Positions 26,931 through 35,655 of a stretch of 64,000 nt of DNA are shown piece after piece (positions within the stretch are counted from its first letter, which is position 1; the number at the start of each line of letters is the position of its first letter). The stretch is taken from positions 110,743-174,742 of the forward strand of contig NZ_KI912472.1 of the NCBI RefSeq assembly GCF_000518685.1, written 5' to 3'. The stretch is from Eubacterium xylanophilum ATCC 35991. Lineage in GTDB: Bacteria; Bacillota; Clostridia; Lachnospirales; Lachnospiraceae. A program made the position numbers and the translations under genes. The notes under the pieces were generated by a model. It saw only the letters and a list, made by a program, of their open reading frames with translations, was not told the origin of the DNA and searched no databases.

Positions 26931-27013
26931 ATTGTCTTACGAACGACGTGAGTAAGACCAGCAATATGCGTTTATTGTCTTACGACCACGGGGAGTAAGA
27001 CCAGCAGTATGCG
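26931..27013 (-). repeat. Palindromic variable-loop repeat, locus 1 (2 copies)
   Basis: Two 40-bp copies at 26931-26970 and 26974-27013. Each has perfect 7-bp arms GTCTTAC / GTAAGAC flanking an 11-nt loop that varies between copies (GAACGACGTGA and GACCACGGGGA), plus a conserved 13-nt flank CCAGCARTATGCG. Read on the minus strand, the folC-proximal hairpin is followed by AATTTTTT, like a terminator or attenuator, and lies directly ahead of folC. The same family occurs at 63553-63684. Confidence 0.95.
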
Positions 27014-27027
27014 ATTCCAATGTTTCC

Positions 27028-27073
27028 AAAAAAAGCAGGTGGATAACAACAAAAACTGATATACACCTGCTTT
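27028..27073 (-). terminator. Terminator after serA
   Basis: Arms AAAGCAGGTG and CACCTGCTTT (27064-27073 is the first arm in the direction of transcription), followed on the minus strand by a run of seven T residues. It closes the leuB-to-serA transcript. Confidence 0.9.
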
Positions 27074-27102
27074 GATACTCATTAAATTAATACTTGAAAA
27101 TA

Positions 27103-28269
27103 TTACTTGACAATTCTTACACGAATTACGCCCTCAATCTCCTTGAGTTTCTCTACGATCTCAGGATTTGTGGCATCTGATGTGTCAAGAACTGTATAAG
27201 CATAGTCTCCACGGCTCTTGTTAACCATGTTTTCAATGTTCATCGCAGCATCACCGAAGATTCCTGTGAACTTAGAGATGATTGAGTGAACATTCTTGTG
27301 GCAAATTGTAATTCTTCCCTTTGTATCGCATACACCTGCATCGCACTGTGGGAAGTTAACTGAATTGATGATATTACCGTTCTCGATAAAGTCTTTGATT
27401 TCATTAACTGCCATGATAGCACAGTTGTCCTCTGACTCCTGTGTTGATGCTCCAAGGTGTGGAGTTACAATTGTATTTGGAAGTGTAACTGTCTCAGGTG
27501 TTGGGAAGTCAACTACATACTTCTTAACCTTACCACTCTCGAGAGCTTCTCTGATAGCATCTGCCTCACAAACAGTATCTCTTGAGAAGTTGAGAAGAAT
27601 AACTCCGTCCTTCATCTTAGAGAAAGCTTCTTTGTTGAGAAGACCCCTAGTAGCATCAAGCAATGGTACGTGAACTGTGATATAGTCACACTTTGCGTAG
27701 AGCTCATCATAAGAGTTTACAAGCGTAATATCTCTTGACATATTAAGAGCATTCTTTACAGAAATAAATGGATCGCAGCCATATACTTCCATTCCAAGTC
27801 TATTAGCTGCATTTGCAACCAAAACTCCGATCGCACCAAGACCGATGATACCAAGCTTCTTGCCGGCAATCTCTGTACCAGCAAAAGCCTTCTTAGCTTT
27901 CTCTGCATCCTTGGCAACGTTCTCATCTGCAACATTGTCCTTGACCCACTCGATTCCACCTACGATATCACGTGAAGCGAGAATCATTGAAGCCATTACA
28001 AGCTCCTTAACACCATTGGCATTTGCACCAGGTGTGTTAAATACAACGATACCCTTCTCAGCACATTTGTCAAGTGGAATATTATTAACTCCGGCACCTG
28101 CTCTTGCTACAGCGAGAAGCTTGTCTGAGAGTTCCATATCATGCATCTGAGCGCTTCTGACGAGAATTGCATCAGCATCATTGTTATCTTCAATTATTTC
28201 ATAATTATCGCCCAAAAGATTCAATCCACAAAGGGCAATAGGATTAAGGCAACTTACTTTCTTGCTCAT
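27103..28269 (-). CDS. serA: D-3-phosphoglycerate dehydrogenase
   Basis: First enzyme of serine synthesis, oxidising 3-phosphoglycerate to 3-phosphohydroxypyruvate with NAD. Its 388 residues show a substrate-binding domain with RAGAGVNNIPLDKC, a Rossmann motif GIIGLGAIGVLVANAA (about 140-155), the catalytic histidine in VTPHLGAST (about 275), and a C-terminal ACT domain (about 318-388) expected to bind serine as feedback inhibitor. It lacks the extra intervening domain of longer SerA types. ATG at 28269 follows AGGAGGAAG. It lies 34 bp after serC in the same operon; a serB phosphatase is not in the window. Confidence 0.93.
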   Translation of the reverse strand: MSKKVSCLNPIALCGLNLLGDNYEIIEDNNDADAILVRSAQMHDMELSDKLLAVARAGAGVNNIPLDKCAEKGIVVFNTPGANANGVKELVMASMILASRDIVGGIEWVKDNVADENVAKDAEKAKKAFAGTEIAGKKLGIIGLGAIGVLVANAANRLGMEVYGCDPFISVKNALNMSRDITLVNSYDELYAKCDYITVHVPLLDATRGLLNKEAFSKMKDGVILLNFSRDTVCEADAIREALESGKVKKYVVDFPTPETVTLPNTIVTPHLGASTQESEDNCAIMAVNEIKDFIENGNIINSVNFPQCDAGVCDTKGRITICHKNVHSIISKFTGIFGDAAMNIENMVNKSRGDYAYTVLDTSDATNPEIVEKLKEIEGVIRVRIVK

Positions 28270-28303
28270 TAATCTTCTTCCTCCTAAATATTTTTCTATA
28301 CTA

Positions 28304-29386
28304 TTATGAGTTCTGCTCTTCGAACTTCTTCATGAACTCTACGAGTTTCTCTACGCCTTCCTTAGGCATAGCATTGTATATACTAGCGCGCATACCGCCA
28401 ACTGTACGGTGACCCTTGAGGTTCTCAAGTCCAGCTTCCTTAGCTTCAGCGACAAACTTAGCATCGAGATCAGCATCTCCTGTTACAAATGGAACATTCA
28501 TAAGTGAACGATCTTCTTTTCTAACTGTTCCCTTGAACAACTTGCTTGAGTCAAGGAAGTCATAGAGAATTTTTGCCTTCTCTTCATTTCTCTGCTTCAT
28601 TACTTCAAGACCGCCCATCTTCTTGATCCACTTGAATACTTTACCACAGATATAGATACCATATGCTGGTGGTGTGTTGTACAAACTCTGAGCATCTGCG
28701 TGAATCTTGTACTGAAGCATTGTAGGAACGCTCTCATCTACTGACTCAGGAATGAGATCTTCTCTGATGATAACTATAACTACTCCGGCTGGTCCGATGT
28801 TCTTCTGAACTCCACCATAGATAACTCCGTACTTCTCAACATCTACTGGCTCTGACAAAAAGCATGATGATACATCAGCTACGAGAGTCTTGCCCTTAGT
28901 ATTTGGAAGAGTCTTGTACTTTGTTCCATAGATTGTATTGTTCTCACAAATATATACATAATCTGCGTCATCGCTGATTGGAAGATCTGAACAATCAGGG
29001 ATATATGAGAATGTCTCATCCTCTGATGAAGCAATCTTATTGGCCTTAACATACTTTCCTGCCTCCTGGAAAGCCTTCTTAGCCCACTGACCTGTTACGA
29101 TATAATCAGCAACGCCATTCTTCTTAAGATTCATAGGAATCATTGCAAACTGCTGTGAAGCTCCGCCCTGAAGGAACAATACCTTGTAATTATCAGGAAT
29201 GTTCATAAGGTCTCTCAAGTCCTTCTCTGCAGTCTTAATAATCTCATCATATGCTTTGGATCTGTGGCTCATCTCCATCACAGACATACCTGTTCCATTG
29301 TAATCAAGCATCTCATCTGCTGCTTCCTTTAAAACCTCCTCCGGCAATACGGCCGGTCCGGCTGAAAAATTATAAACTCTAGCCAC
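28304..29386 (-). CDS. serC: Phosphoserine aminotransferase
   Basis: PLP enzyme that transaminates 3-phosphohydroxypyruvate to O-phosphoserine, the second step of serine synthesis. The 360-residue protein begins VARVYNFSAGPAVLPEEVL, the classical SerC N-terminus. GGASQQFAMIPMNL is conserved near 74-87, and the PLP lysine is about Lys195 in GGVQKNIGPAG. The C-terminal HRTVGGMRASIYNAMP is also family-specific. It uses a GTG start at 29386, 8 nt after AGGAGG. It is followed by serA and preceded by ilvB with a 69-bp gap. Confidence 0.95.
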   Translation of the reverse strand: MARVYNFSAGPAVLPEEVLKEAADEMLDYNGTGMSVMEMSHRSKAYDEIIKTAEKDLRDLMNIPDNYKVLFLQGGASQQFAMIPMNLKKNGVADYIVTGQWAKKAFQEAGKYVKANKIASSEDETFSYIPDCSDLPISDDADYVYICENNTIYGTKYKTLPNTKGKTLVADVSSCFLSEPVDVEKYGVIYGGVQKNIGPAGVVIVIIREDLIPESVDESVPTMLQYKIHADAQSLYNTPPAYGIYICGKVFKWIKKMGGLEVMKQRNEEKAKILYDFLDSSKLFKGTVRKEDRSLMNVPFVTGDADLDAKFVAEAKEAGLENLKGHRTVGGMRASIYNAMPKEGVEKLVEFMKKFEEQNS

Positions 29387-29429
29387 TTTAAATTCCTCCT
29401 TAGATTTAAATTGAATTTGTTATATATTA

Positions 29430-29451
29430 TTTCTCACATAATTGCGAGAAA
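29430..29451 (-). other. Inverted repeat between ilvB and serC
   Basis: TTTCTC...GAGAAA arms extended by CA/TG around an ATTA loop, with one mismatch pair. No T run follows on the minus strand, so it is more likely an mRNA stability or processing element, or an operator, than a terminator. Confidence 0.3.
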
Positions 29452-29455
29452 ATGT

Positions 29456-31138
29456 TTACTTGTTTTTCTTGAGGTCATCCTCGTCAAATGCCTCTTCGAT
29501 AGCTCCGCCTGGCTTAACCATTGGCCAAACTTTGTCATCTGACTCAATTATACAATGTATTACTACCGGTCCATCAGCTTTCATGGCTTCTTCTAATGCC
29601 GGCTTAAGGTCTTCTCTCTTCTCAACCTTAATCGCCTTCGCTCCAAGTCCCTCAGATACTAACTCATAGTTAACCTTATCCTTAAGAATTGTCTGTGAAT
29701 ATCTCTTGCCATAGAACAATGTCTGCCACTGACGAACCATTCCAAGTGCGTTATTATCAACAACCACCTGAATAATTGGTATATCATATCTAGATGCTGT
29801 TGCCAACTCGTTGAGATTCATTCTAAAACATCCGTCTCCGGCAATATTGAAAACATGCTTATCAGGATTTCCTACCTTAGCTCCTATACAAGCGCCAAGT
29901 CCGTATCCCATAGTTCCCATACCACCAGATGAGATAAATGTTCTCGGAGCCTTGTACTCAAAGTACTGTGCAGCCCACATCTGATGCTGTCCTACATCGG
30001 TTGTGATGATTGCGTCACCACCTGTAATCTCATTGATTGACTGGATGATAAATGGTCCGGTCAATCCGTCTTCTTTGTAAGACATCTTAAGAGCTTCTTT
30101 TCTCGCCATAACCTTGTCAATCCAAGGCTTGTGATACTGATTTTCAAGTTTCTTGTTTAATATCTCAAGAATAGCTTTCAAATCTCCAATAATAGAGTAA
30201 TCAGCTCTTATATTCTTATTTACCTCAGCCGCATCGATATCGATGTGTACAATCTTTGCATTGTATGCAAATTTTCTTGCATTTCCGATTACACGGTCTG
30301 AGAATCTGGTTCCCAGTGCAATCAACAAGTCACACTCAGTTACGCTTAGATTAGCTGTCTTTGTGCCATGCATTCCAAGCATTCCAACATAATAATCATC
30401 TGTATTATCAAAAGCACCTTTTCCCATGAGGGAATCTGTAACCGGTGCATCTACTTTCTTTACGAATTCATGGAGTTCTGCCGAATCCTCTGACAGAATA
30501 TTTCCTCCGCCCACAAATATCATTGGCTTCTCAGACTGACGTATTGCATTGACAACCGCCTCTATATCGTCCTCGTTAATTGTATCCGTCTGTCTAGTTA
30601 TGAGATTCGGTGTCTGCGGTGTAAAGTCTGTCATTGCAGCTGTAACATCCTTAGTCACATCTACAAGTACAGGTCCCGGTCTTCCTGTCTGAGCAATGAC
30701 AAATGCACGGCGCATAGTATCCGCCAAATCATCAATATTCTTTACGATAAAACTATGCTTTGTGATAGGCATTGTCACACCGGCGATATCTACTTCCTGG
30801 AAAGAATCCTTTCCAAGGGCAGGAAGTGCAACGTTACAAGTTATGGCAACCATAGGAACTGAATCCATGTAAGCTGTTGCTATTCCGGTTACAAGGTTTG
30901 TTGCTCCCGGACCACTTGTGGCCATACAAACTCCGACTTTTCCGGTAGAACGGGCATATCCATCAGCTGCATGGGCAGCTCCCTGCTCATGTGATGTGAG
31001 AATATGTCTGATCCTGTCCTGATAGTGATACAATTCGTCATAGACATTCAAAATAGTTCCACCCGGATAGCCAAATATAGTATCAACACCCTGCTCGAGT
31101 AAACATTCTAATATAATCTGAGATCCATTTAATTGCAT
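29456..31138 (-). CDS. ilvB: Acetolactate synthase large (catalytic) subunit
   Basis: TPP- and FAD-dependent enzyme of valine, leucine and isoleucine synthesis, joining two pyruvates (or pyruvate and 2-ketobutyrate). The 560-residue protein has GYPGGTILNVYDEL (about 26-39), the TPP-activating glutamate in TSHEQGAAHAADGYAR (about 50), the FAD-binding middle domain, and the C-terminal TPP/Mg motif GDGCFRMNLNELATA (about 430-445). ATG at 31138 has GAGG 9 nt upstream; the longer frame starts at a TTG inside the ribosome site. No small regulatory subunit (ilvN/ilvH) gene is adjacent. It follows ilvD by 21 bp. Confidence 0.95.
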   Translation of the reverse strand: MQLNGSQIILECLLEQGVDTIFGYPGGTILNVYDELYHYQDRIRHILTSHEQGAAHAADGYARSTGKVGVCMATSGPGATNLVTGIATAYMDSVPMVAITCNVALPALGKDSFQEVDIAGVTMPITKHSFIVKNIDDLADTMRRAFVIAQTGRPGPVLVDVTKDVTAAMTDFTPQTPNLITRQTDTINEDDIEAVVNAIRQSEKPMIFVGGGNILSEDSAELHEFVKKVDAPVTDSLMGKGAFDNTDDYYVGMLGMHGTKTANLSVTECDLLIALGTRFSDRVIGNARKFAYNAKIVHIDIDAAEVNKNIRADYSIIGDLKAILEILNKKLENQYHKPWIDKVMARKEALKMSYKEDGLTGPFIIQSINEITGGDAIITTDVGQHQMWAAQYFEYKAPRTFISSGGMGTMGYGLGACIGAKVGNPDKHVFNIAGDGCFRMNLNELATASRYDIPIIQVVVDNNALGMVRQWQTLFYGKRYSQTILKDKVNYELVSEGLGAKAIKVEKREDLKPALEEAMKADGPVVIHCIIESDDKVWPMVKPGGAIEEAFDEDDLKKNK

Positions 31139-31159
31139 AAATCCGCACCTCTTTCTCAA

Positions 31160-32830
31160 TTAATTCAATTCATTCTTTAATACAGCCCCAGTGTTACCGG
31201 ATGTAACAAGATTAGCATATCTTGCAAGGTATCCTGTTTTAACCTTAGGCTCACGTGGTGTCCAATTCTTTCTTCTCTCCTCGAGAACTTCATCGCTGAC
31301 ATCCACGTTAAGAGTATTGGCAGGAATATCGATCTTGATGATATCCCCTTCCTCGATAAGTGCAATTGGTCCTCCAACAGCTGCTTCAGGAGATACATGT
31401 CCGATTGAAGCTCCACGGCTTGCTCCTGAAAATCTTCCGTCTGTGATAAGTGCCACAGATGATCCAAGTCCCATACCTGCAATTGCAGATGTAGGATTGA
31501 GCATCTCACGCATTCCCGGACCACCCTTAGGTCCCTCGTATCTGATTACAACTACATCGCCTGCCACAATCTTTCCGCCTCTGATTGCTGCAATTGCGTC
31601 CTCTTCACAATCAAAAACTCTAGCCGGTCCCTCATGAACCATCATCTCTTCTACTACAGCTGATCTCTTGACAACTGCTGAATCCGGTGCAATATTACCC
31701 TTGAGTACAGCTATTCCACCTGTCTCGCTGTATGGATTATCCAAAGGTCTGATGACCTCTGGGTCTTTGTTAATACAATTCTCTATATTCTCTCCTACAG
31801 TCTTTCCTGTAGCAGTGATAATGTCTGTATATAGAAGTCCCTTCTTGTTGAGCTCATTCATTACTGCATATACACCACCTGCCTCATTGAGGTCTTCCAT
31901 GTATGTGTGACCTGCCGGTGCAAGGTGACACAAGTTAGGTGTCTTAGCACTTATATCATTGGCCAAATCAAGGTTGAGATCAACTCCTGCCTCGTGGGCA
32001 ATTGCAGGAAGGTGCAACATACTGTTAGTGGAGCATCCAAGAGCCATATCTACTGTCAATGCATTGAGAAATGCCTTCTCAGTCATGATATCTCTTGGGC
32101 GAATATTTTTCTCATATAATTCCATGACCTTCATTCCCGCATGCTTTGCGAGCTTGATTCTCTCAGAATAAACTGCAGGAATTGTTCCATTGCCCTTGAG
32201 TCCCATACCGATGGCCTCTGTAAGGCAATTCATACTGTTGGCTGTATACATTCCGGAACATGATCCGCAAGTTGGACATGCATGGCTTACAAATTCATCT
32301 ACGTCATCTTCTGTCATCTTACCGGCAGAATATGCGCCAACTGCCTCGAACATGCTTGACAAACTTGTTTTCTTGCCCTTTACATGACCTGCGAGCATAG
32401 GACCACCGCTCACGAAAACTGTCGGAACATTTACCCTTGCAGCTGCCATGAGAAGTCCAGGCACGTTCTTGTCACAGTTAGGTACCATAACCAATGCATC
32501 AAAAGCATGTGCAAGTGCCATACACTCTGTTGAGTCTGCAATCAAGTCTCTGGTAACGAGGGAATACTTCATTCCCACATGTCCCATTGCAATTCCATCA
32601 CAAACTGCGATAGCCGGAAATACGATAGGTGTACCGCCTGCCATAGCAACGCCAAGCTTTACAGCTTCAACAATCTTATCTATGTTCATATGTCCAGGTA
32701 CAATCTCATTATATGAACTAACAATACCAACAAGTGGCTTTGATAACTCTTCTTTTGTCATTCCAAGCGCATTAAAAAGTGAACGCTGTGGAGCTGTCGC
32801 CATACCTTTTTTTACTGAATCACTCTTCAT
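31160..32830 (-). CDS. ilvD: Dihydroxy-acid dehydratase
   Basis: Fe-S enzyme that dehydrates 2,3-dihydroxy-3-methyl acids to the keto acids of valine and isoleucine. Its 556 residues carry the cluster and Mg ligands in [10 protein letters not shown] (about 117-126), [18 protein letters not shown] (about 185-202) and the family signature [15 protein letters not shown] [14 protein letters not shown] (about 466-478). ATG at 32830 has AAAGGA 9 nt upstream. It sits between leuB and ilvB, consistent with one branched-chain amino acid operon; ilvC is not in the window. Confidence 0.96.
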   Translation of the reverse strand: MKSDSVKKGMATAPQRSLFNALGMTKEELSKPLVGIVSSYNEIVPGHMNIDKIVEAVKLGVAMAGGTPIVFPAIAVCDGIAMGHVGMKYSLVTRDLIADSTECMALAHAFDALVMVPNCDKNVPGLLMAAARVNVPTVFVSGGPMLAGHVKGKKTSLSSMFEAVGAYSAGKMTEDDVDEFVSHACPTCGSCSGMYTANSMNCLTEAIGMGLKGNGTIPAVYSERIKLAKHAGMKVMELYEKNIRPRDIMTEKAFLNALTVDMALGCSTNSMLHLPAIAHEAGVDLNLDLANDISAKTPNLCHLAPAGHTYMEDLNEAGGVYAVMNELNKKGLLYTDIITATGKTVGENIENCINKDPEVIRPLDNPYSETGGIAVLKGNIAPDSAVVKRSAVVEEMMVHEGPARVFDCEEDAIAAIRGGKIVAGDVVVIRYEGPKGGPGMREMLNPTSAIAGMGLGSSVALITDGRFSGASRGASIGHVSPEAAVGGPIALIEEGDIIKIDIPANTLNVDVSDEVLEERRKNWTPREPKVKTGYLARYANLVTSGNTGAVLKNELN

Positions 32831-32889
32831 AATATCAAGTCCTTTCGTCATATATTCAAATCTTCTTATATCTCACAAAGGCAACCATC

Positions 32890-33975
32890 CTACTTAATCT
32901 CAGCACAGATGGCATCTCCCATCTCAATTGTTCCAAGACAAGTCTTGCCCTCGTCCATAATATCTATAGTTCTAAGGCCCTTCTTCAATACAGCCTTGAC
33001 AGCATTCTCGATGGCATCTGATTCCTCTAACATGTTGAATGAATACTTGAGCATCATTGCTGCTGATAAAATAGTCGCAATAGGATTTGCCTTATTCTGT
33101 CCGGCAATATCAGGAGCTGAACCATGACTTGGCTCATACAATCCTAGGGTTCCCTCTCCCAGACTCGCTGATGACAACATTCCAATCGAACCTGTGACCA
33201 TACTCGCTTCATCTGATAAGATATCTCCAAACATGTTCTCAGTCAAGATGACATCAAATTGCTTAGGATCCTTGACAATCTGCATAGCACAGTTATCGAC
33301 GAGCATGTCTGTGAGTTCTACATCCGGATAGTCAGCGCTGACTTCCTTTACAACTTTTCTCCAAAGCCTTGATGAATCAAGAACATTGGCTTTATCTACA
33401 CTGCAGACCTTCTTAGAGCGCTTGCTGGCGATCTCAAATCCCCACTTTGCAATTCGTCTTATCTCTTCTTCATTATATGTAAGGGTATCGACAGCTGTCA
33501 TAACGCCGTCTACTTCCTTTGTATATCTATCTCCAAAATACAATCCACCAGTCAATTCTCGTGTGACAACGAAATCAAAACCACCCTCAGTCAATTCTTC
33601 CTTAAGAGGGCACGCTCCGCTGAGCTCGTCAAACAATACAGCCGGACGCAAATTGCAAAAAAGTCCAAGGCCTTTTCTAATCTTCAACAAACCAGCTTCT
33701 GGTCTCTTGTCAGGTGGAAGCTCATACCAATGGCTCTGACCTACATTTCCACCTACCGCACCAAGAAGAACAGAATCGCTTTTCTTTGCTTTCTCGAGAG
33801 TTTCATCAGTAAGTGGTTCACCATACTTGTCAATCGAGCATCCGCCCATATCAAGCTCCTCATAATTGAATGTATGTCCGTACACTTCACCGACTTTATC
33901 TAGCACCTTTCTAGCTTCTCTCACGATCTCTGGTCCTATTCCATCACCTGGAATAACTGCAATATTACAATTCAT
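32890..33975 (-). CDS. leuB: 3-isopropylmalate dehydrogenase
   Basis: Cytoplasmic NAD-dependent dehydrogenase of leucine synthesis, oxidising and decarboxylating 3-isopropylmalate. Its 361 residues match the family. Motifs are PGDGIGPEI at the start, the substrate arginines in [17 protein letters not shown] (about 95-111), [14 protein letters not shown] (about 193-206) and the dinucleotide motif [18 protein letters not shown] (about 277-294). The start ATG follows AAGGAGGAC. It is the first gene of the leuB-ilvD-ilvB-serC-serA run. No leuA, leuC or leuD is adjacent. Confidence 0.96.
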   Translation of the reverse strand: MNCNIAVIPGDGIGPEIVREARKVLDKVGEVYGHTFNYEELDMGGCSIDKYGEPLTDETLEKAKKSDSVLLGAVGGNVGQSHWYELPPDKRPEAGLLKIRKGLGLFCNLRPAVLFDELSGACPLKEELTEGGFDFVVTRELTGGLYFGDRYTKEVDGVMTAVDTLTYNEEEIRRIAKWGFEIASKRSKKVCSVDKANVLDSSRLWRKVVKEVSADYPDVELTDMLVDNCAMQIVKDPKQFDVILTENMFGDILSDEASMVTGSIGMLSSASLGEGTLGLYEPSHGSAPDIAGQNKANPIATILSAAMMLKYSFNMLEESDAIENAVKAVLKKGLRTIDIMDEGKTCLGTIEMGDAICAEIK

Positions 33976-34037
33976 ATCTGTCCTCCTTTATGTTTTACAA
34001 TTCTTATTATCAGCAATAAAAAATTCTTAACTTTTTT

Positions 34038-34067
34038 AGTATAATGCAAAATCACTCTTTATGTCAA
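34038..34067 (-). promoter_or_regulatory. Promoter of the leuB operon, nested in the rfbC terminator
   Basis: Minus strand: -35 TTGACA (34062-34067), 18-bp spacer, -10 TATACT (34038-34043), 62 bp before leuB. The -35 hexamer falls in the loop of the upstream operon's terminator hairpin. No T-box or leader-peptide attenuator was seen in the short leader. Confidence 0.8.
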
Positions 34068-34083
34068 GTACAAAAAGAGTGAT
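34051..34083 (-). terminator. Terminator of the polysaccharide operon
   Basis: Perfect 10-bp arms ATCACTCTTT / AAAGAGTGAT with a 13-nt loop, followed on the minus strand by TTTGC. It lies 17 bp after the rfbC stop and contains the leuB -35 element. Confidence 0.75.
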
Positions 34084-34100
34084 CCATCTATATAACATCT

Positions 34101-34700
34101 TTATTTTTCGCTTAATTTTCCCCAAAGTACGTCTCTCTCACTAAGATTTAGAGGTGTTCCGTCTGACATCTCATATCCTTCGCTCGAAGCACTTCCGGAG
34201 TACTCTCCAACTACATCTGGCCACTCAATTCCCACTTCTGGGTCATTCCACGCGATTCCTCCCTCATCACCCGGATGATAGAAATCTGTGCACTTATAAC
34301 AAAATTCTGCTGTCTCTGAGAGAACCAAAAAACCATGTGCAAAACCTTTTGGAATGTAGAATTGTTTGAAATTCTCGGCAGACAGTTTCACGCCGAACCA
34401 TTTTCCATAAGTTACACTGCCCGCTCTCATATCAACAGCCACATCAAAAACCTCTCCCTTTACCACTCGGACAAGTTTTCCTTGGGCATGTTCGATTTGA
34501 TAGTGCAATCCTCTCAAAACTCCCTTTGTGGAACTCGACTGATTGTCCTGAACAAAGTCAAGATCAAGCCCAGCCTCCAGCATATCTCTCTTGTTATATG
34601 TCTCTACAAAGTAGCCTCTTGCATCGCCGTGAACCTTGGGTGTGATAATGCACAATCCCTCAATTCCTCCGACATTTTTTTCAACAGTTATCTGTCCCAT
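34101..34700 (-). CDS. rfbC: dTDP-4-dehydrorhamnose 3,5-epimerase
   Basis: Cupin-fold epimerase, third step of dTDP-L-rhamnose synthesis. Its 199 residues show HGDARGYFVETY near 24-35, the catalytic histidine in GVLRGLHYQ (about 61-69), VVDMR-type DVAVDMRAGS, PKGFAHGF (about 117-124) and the tyrosine region FCYKCTDFYHPGDEGGIAWNDP. The start ATG follows GGAGGAATATT and lies inside the end of rfbD (20-nt overlap). The product feeds a rhamnose-containing surface polysaccharide. Confidence 0.95.
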   Translation of the reverse strand: MGQITVEKNVGGIEGLCIITPKVHGDARGYFVETYNKRDMLEAGLDLDFVQDNQSSSTKGVLRGLHYQIEHAQGKLVRVVKGEVFDVAVDMRAGSVTYGKWFGVKLSAENFKQFYIPKGFAHGFLVLSETAEFCYKCTDFYHPGDEGGIAWNDPEVGIEWPDVVGEYSGSASSEGYEMSDGTPLNLSERDVLWGKLSEK

Positions 34701-35619
34701 AATATTCCTCCATATATCTTCTTAGGGCATCTTTCCAATCCGGTAACAACTTGAATCCATTTTTCACAAGCTTACTCTTGTCAAGTCTTGAGTTAAATGG
34801 TCTCTTCGCCTTGGAAACACCGTATTCCTCCGTACTCACTGCATTGACAGTAAGCCTCTCCGGAGAATAATTGCTATGCCCCATCTCGCATGCCACCTTA
34901 AATATCTCCTTGGCAAAATCATACCAACTTATGTAATCCCCTTCATTAGATACATGATAATACCCGTATTTGTCGCTCTTAATCATGTCTACCAACAACT
35001 CTGATAAGTCCGGTGTATATGTAGGCAATCCGATTTGATCATCTACTACCTTCAAGGTGTCAAATCTCTCTCCCACATTCAACATCGTCTTTACAAAGTT
35101 ATTTCCGTTGGCACCAAAAACCCAACTAATTCTGGTCACAAAAAACTTCTCCACATTTTCTGCCACAGCCAGTTCGCCCTTCAGCTTGCTATCGCCGTAT
35201 ACACAGAGTGGATTGTAATTCTTATCGTCCGGGTCCCAAGGTTTGGTTCCCTCACCATCAAATACATAATCCGTACTTATATAGAGCATCTTGGCACCAA
35301 TCTCCCTGGCAACAACCGCAATATTCTCGGTTCCTCCCGCATTGATTGCATAGACCATTTCTCTGTTTTCTTCATCTTCTGCTGCATCAACTGCAGTCCA
35401 TGCAGCACAATGAATTATAGCATCTGGCTTATGCTCAAGTAGCGTATTCCGCACCTGATCTGCATCCGTGATATCTAATGCCACATAACTGGCACTTGTC
35501 GGAATATTTTCACATGTCTCCACAATATCAGATCCTACGGCAATATCTCCTCGTCTATCCAAAACTTTTAATATATCATTTCCTAGCTGTCCCGCAACTC
35601 CGGTAACAAATATTTTCAA
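34681..35619 (-). CDS. rfbD: dTDP-4-dehydrorhamnose reductase
   Basis: NAD(P)H-dependent short-chain reductase completing dTDP-L-rhamnose. Its 312 residues include the glycine motif VTGVAGQLGNDI (about 5-16), HCAAWTAVDAAEDE (about 70-83), STDYVFDG (about 110-117) and the catalytic YxxxK in CVYGDSKLKGE. The start is a TTG at 35619; no ATG in frame nearby fits the family's N-terminus, and the ribosome site is weak (AAAGAGA). Initiation may depend on ribosomes leaving rfbB 36 bp upstream. Confidence 0.93.
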   Translation of the reverse strand: MKIFVTGVAGQLGNDILKVLDRRGDIAVGSDIVETCENIPTSASYVALDITDADQVRNTLLEHKPDAIIHCAAWTAVDAAEDEENREMVYAINAGGTENIAVVAREIGAKMLYISTDYVFDGEGTKPWDPDDKNYNPLCVYGDSKLKGELAVAENVEKFFVTRISWVFGANGNNFVKTMLNVGERFDTLKVVDDQIGLPTYTPDLSELLVDMIKSDKYGYYHVSNEGDYISWYDFAKEIFKVACEMGHSNYSPERLTVNAVSTEEYGVSKAKRPFNSRLDKSKLVKNGFKLLPDWKDALRRYMEEYYGTDNC

Positions 35620-35655
35620 AATCTTTCATCTCTTTCTGGTGCACAAGGCACAAAT

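Noticed and set aside
33976..34037. T-box or leucine leader ahead of leuB
   Set aside because: The leader from the mapped -10 is only about 60 nt, with no T-box sequence, no specifier stem and no leader peptide with Leu codons.
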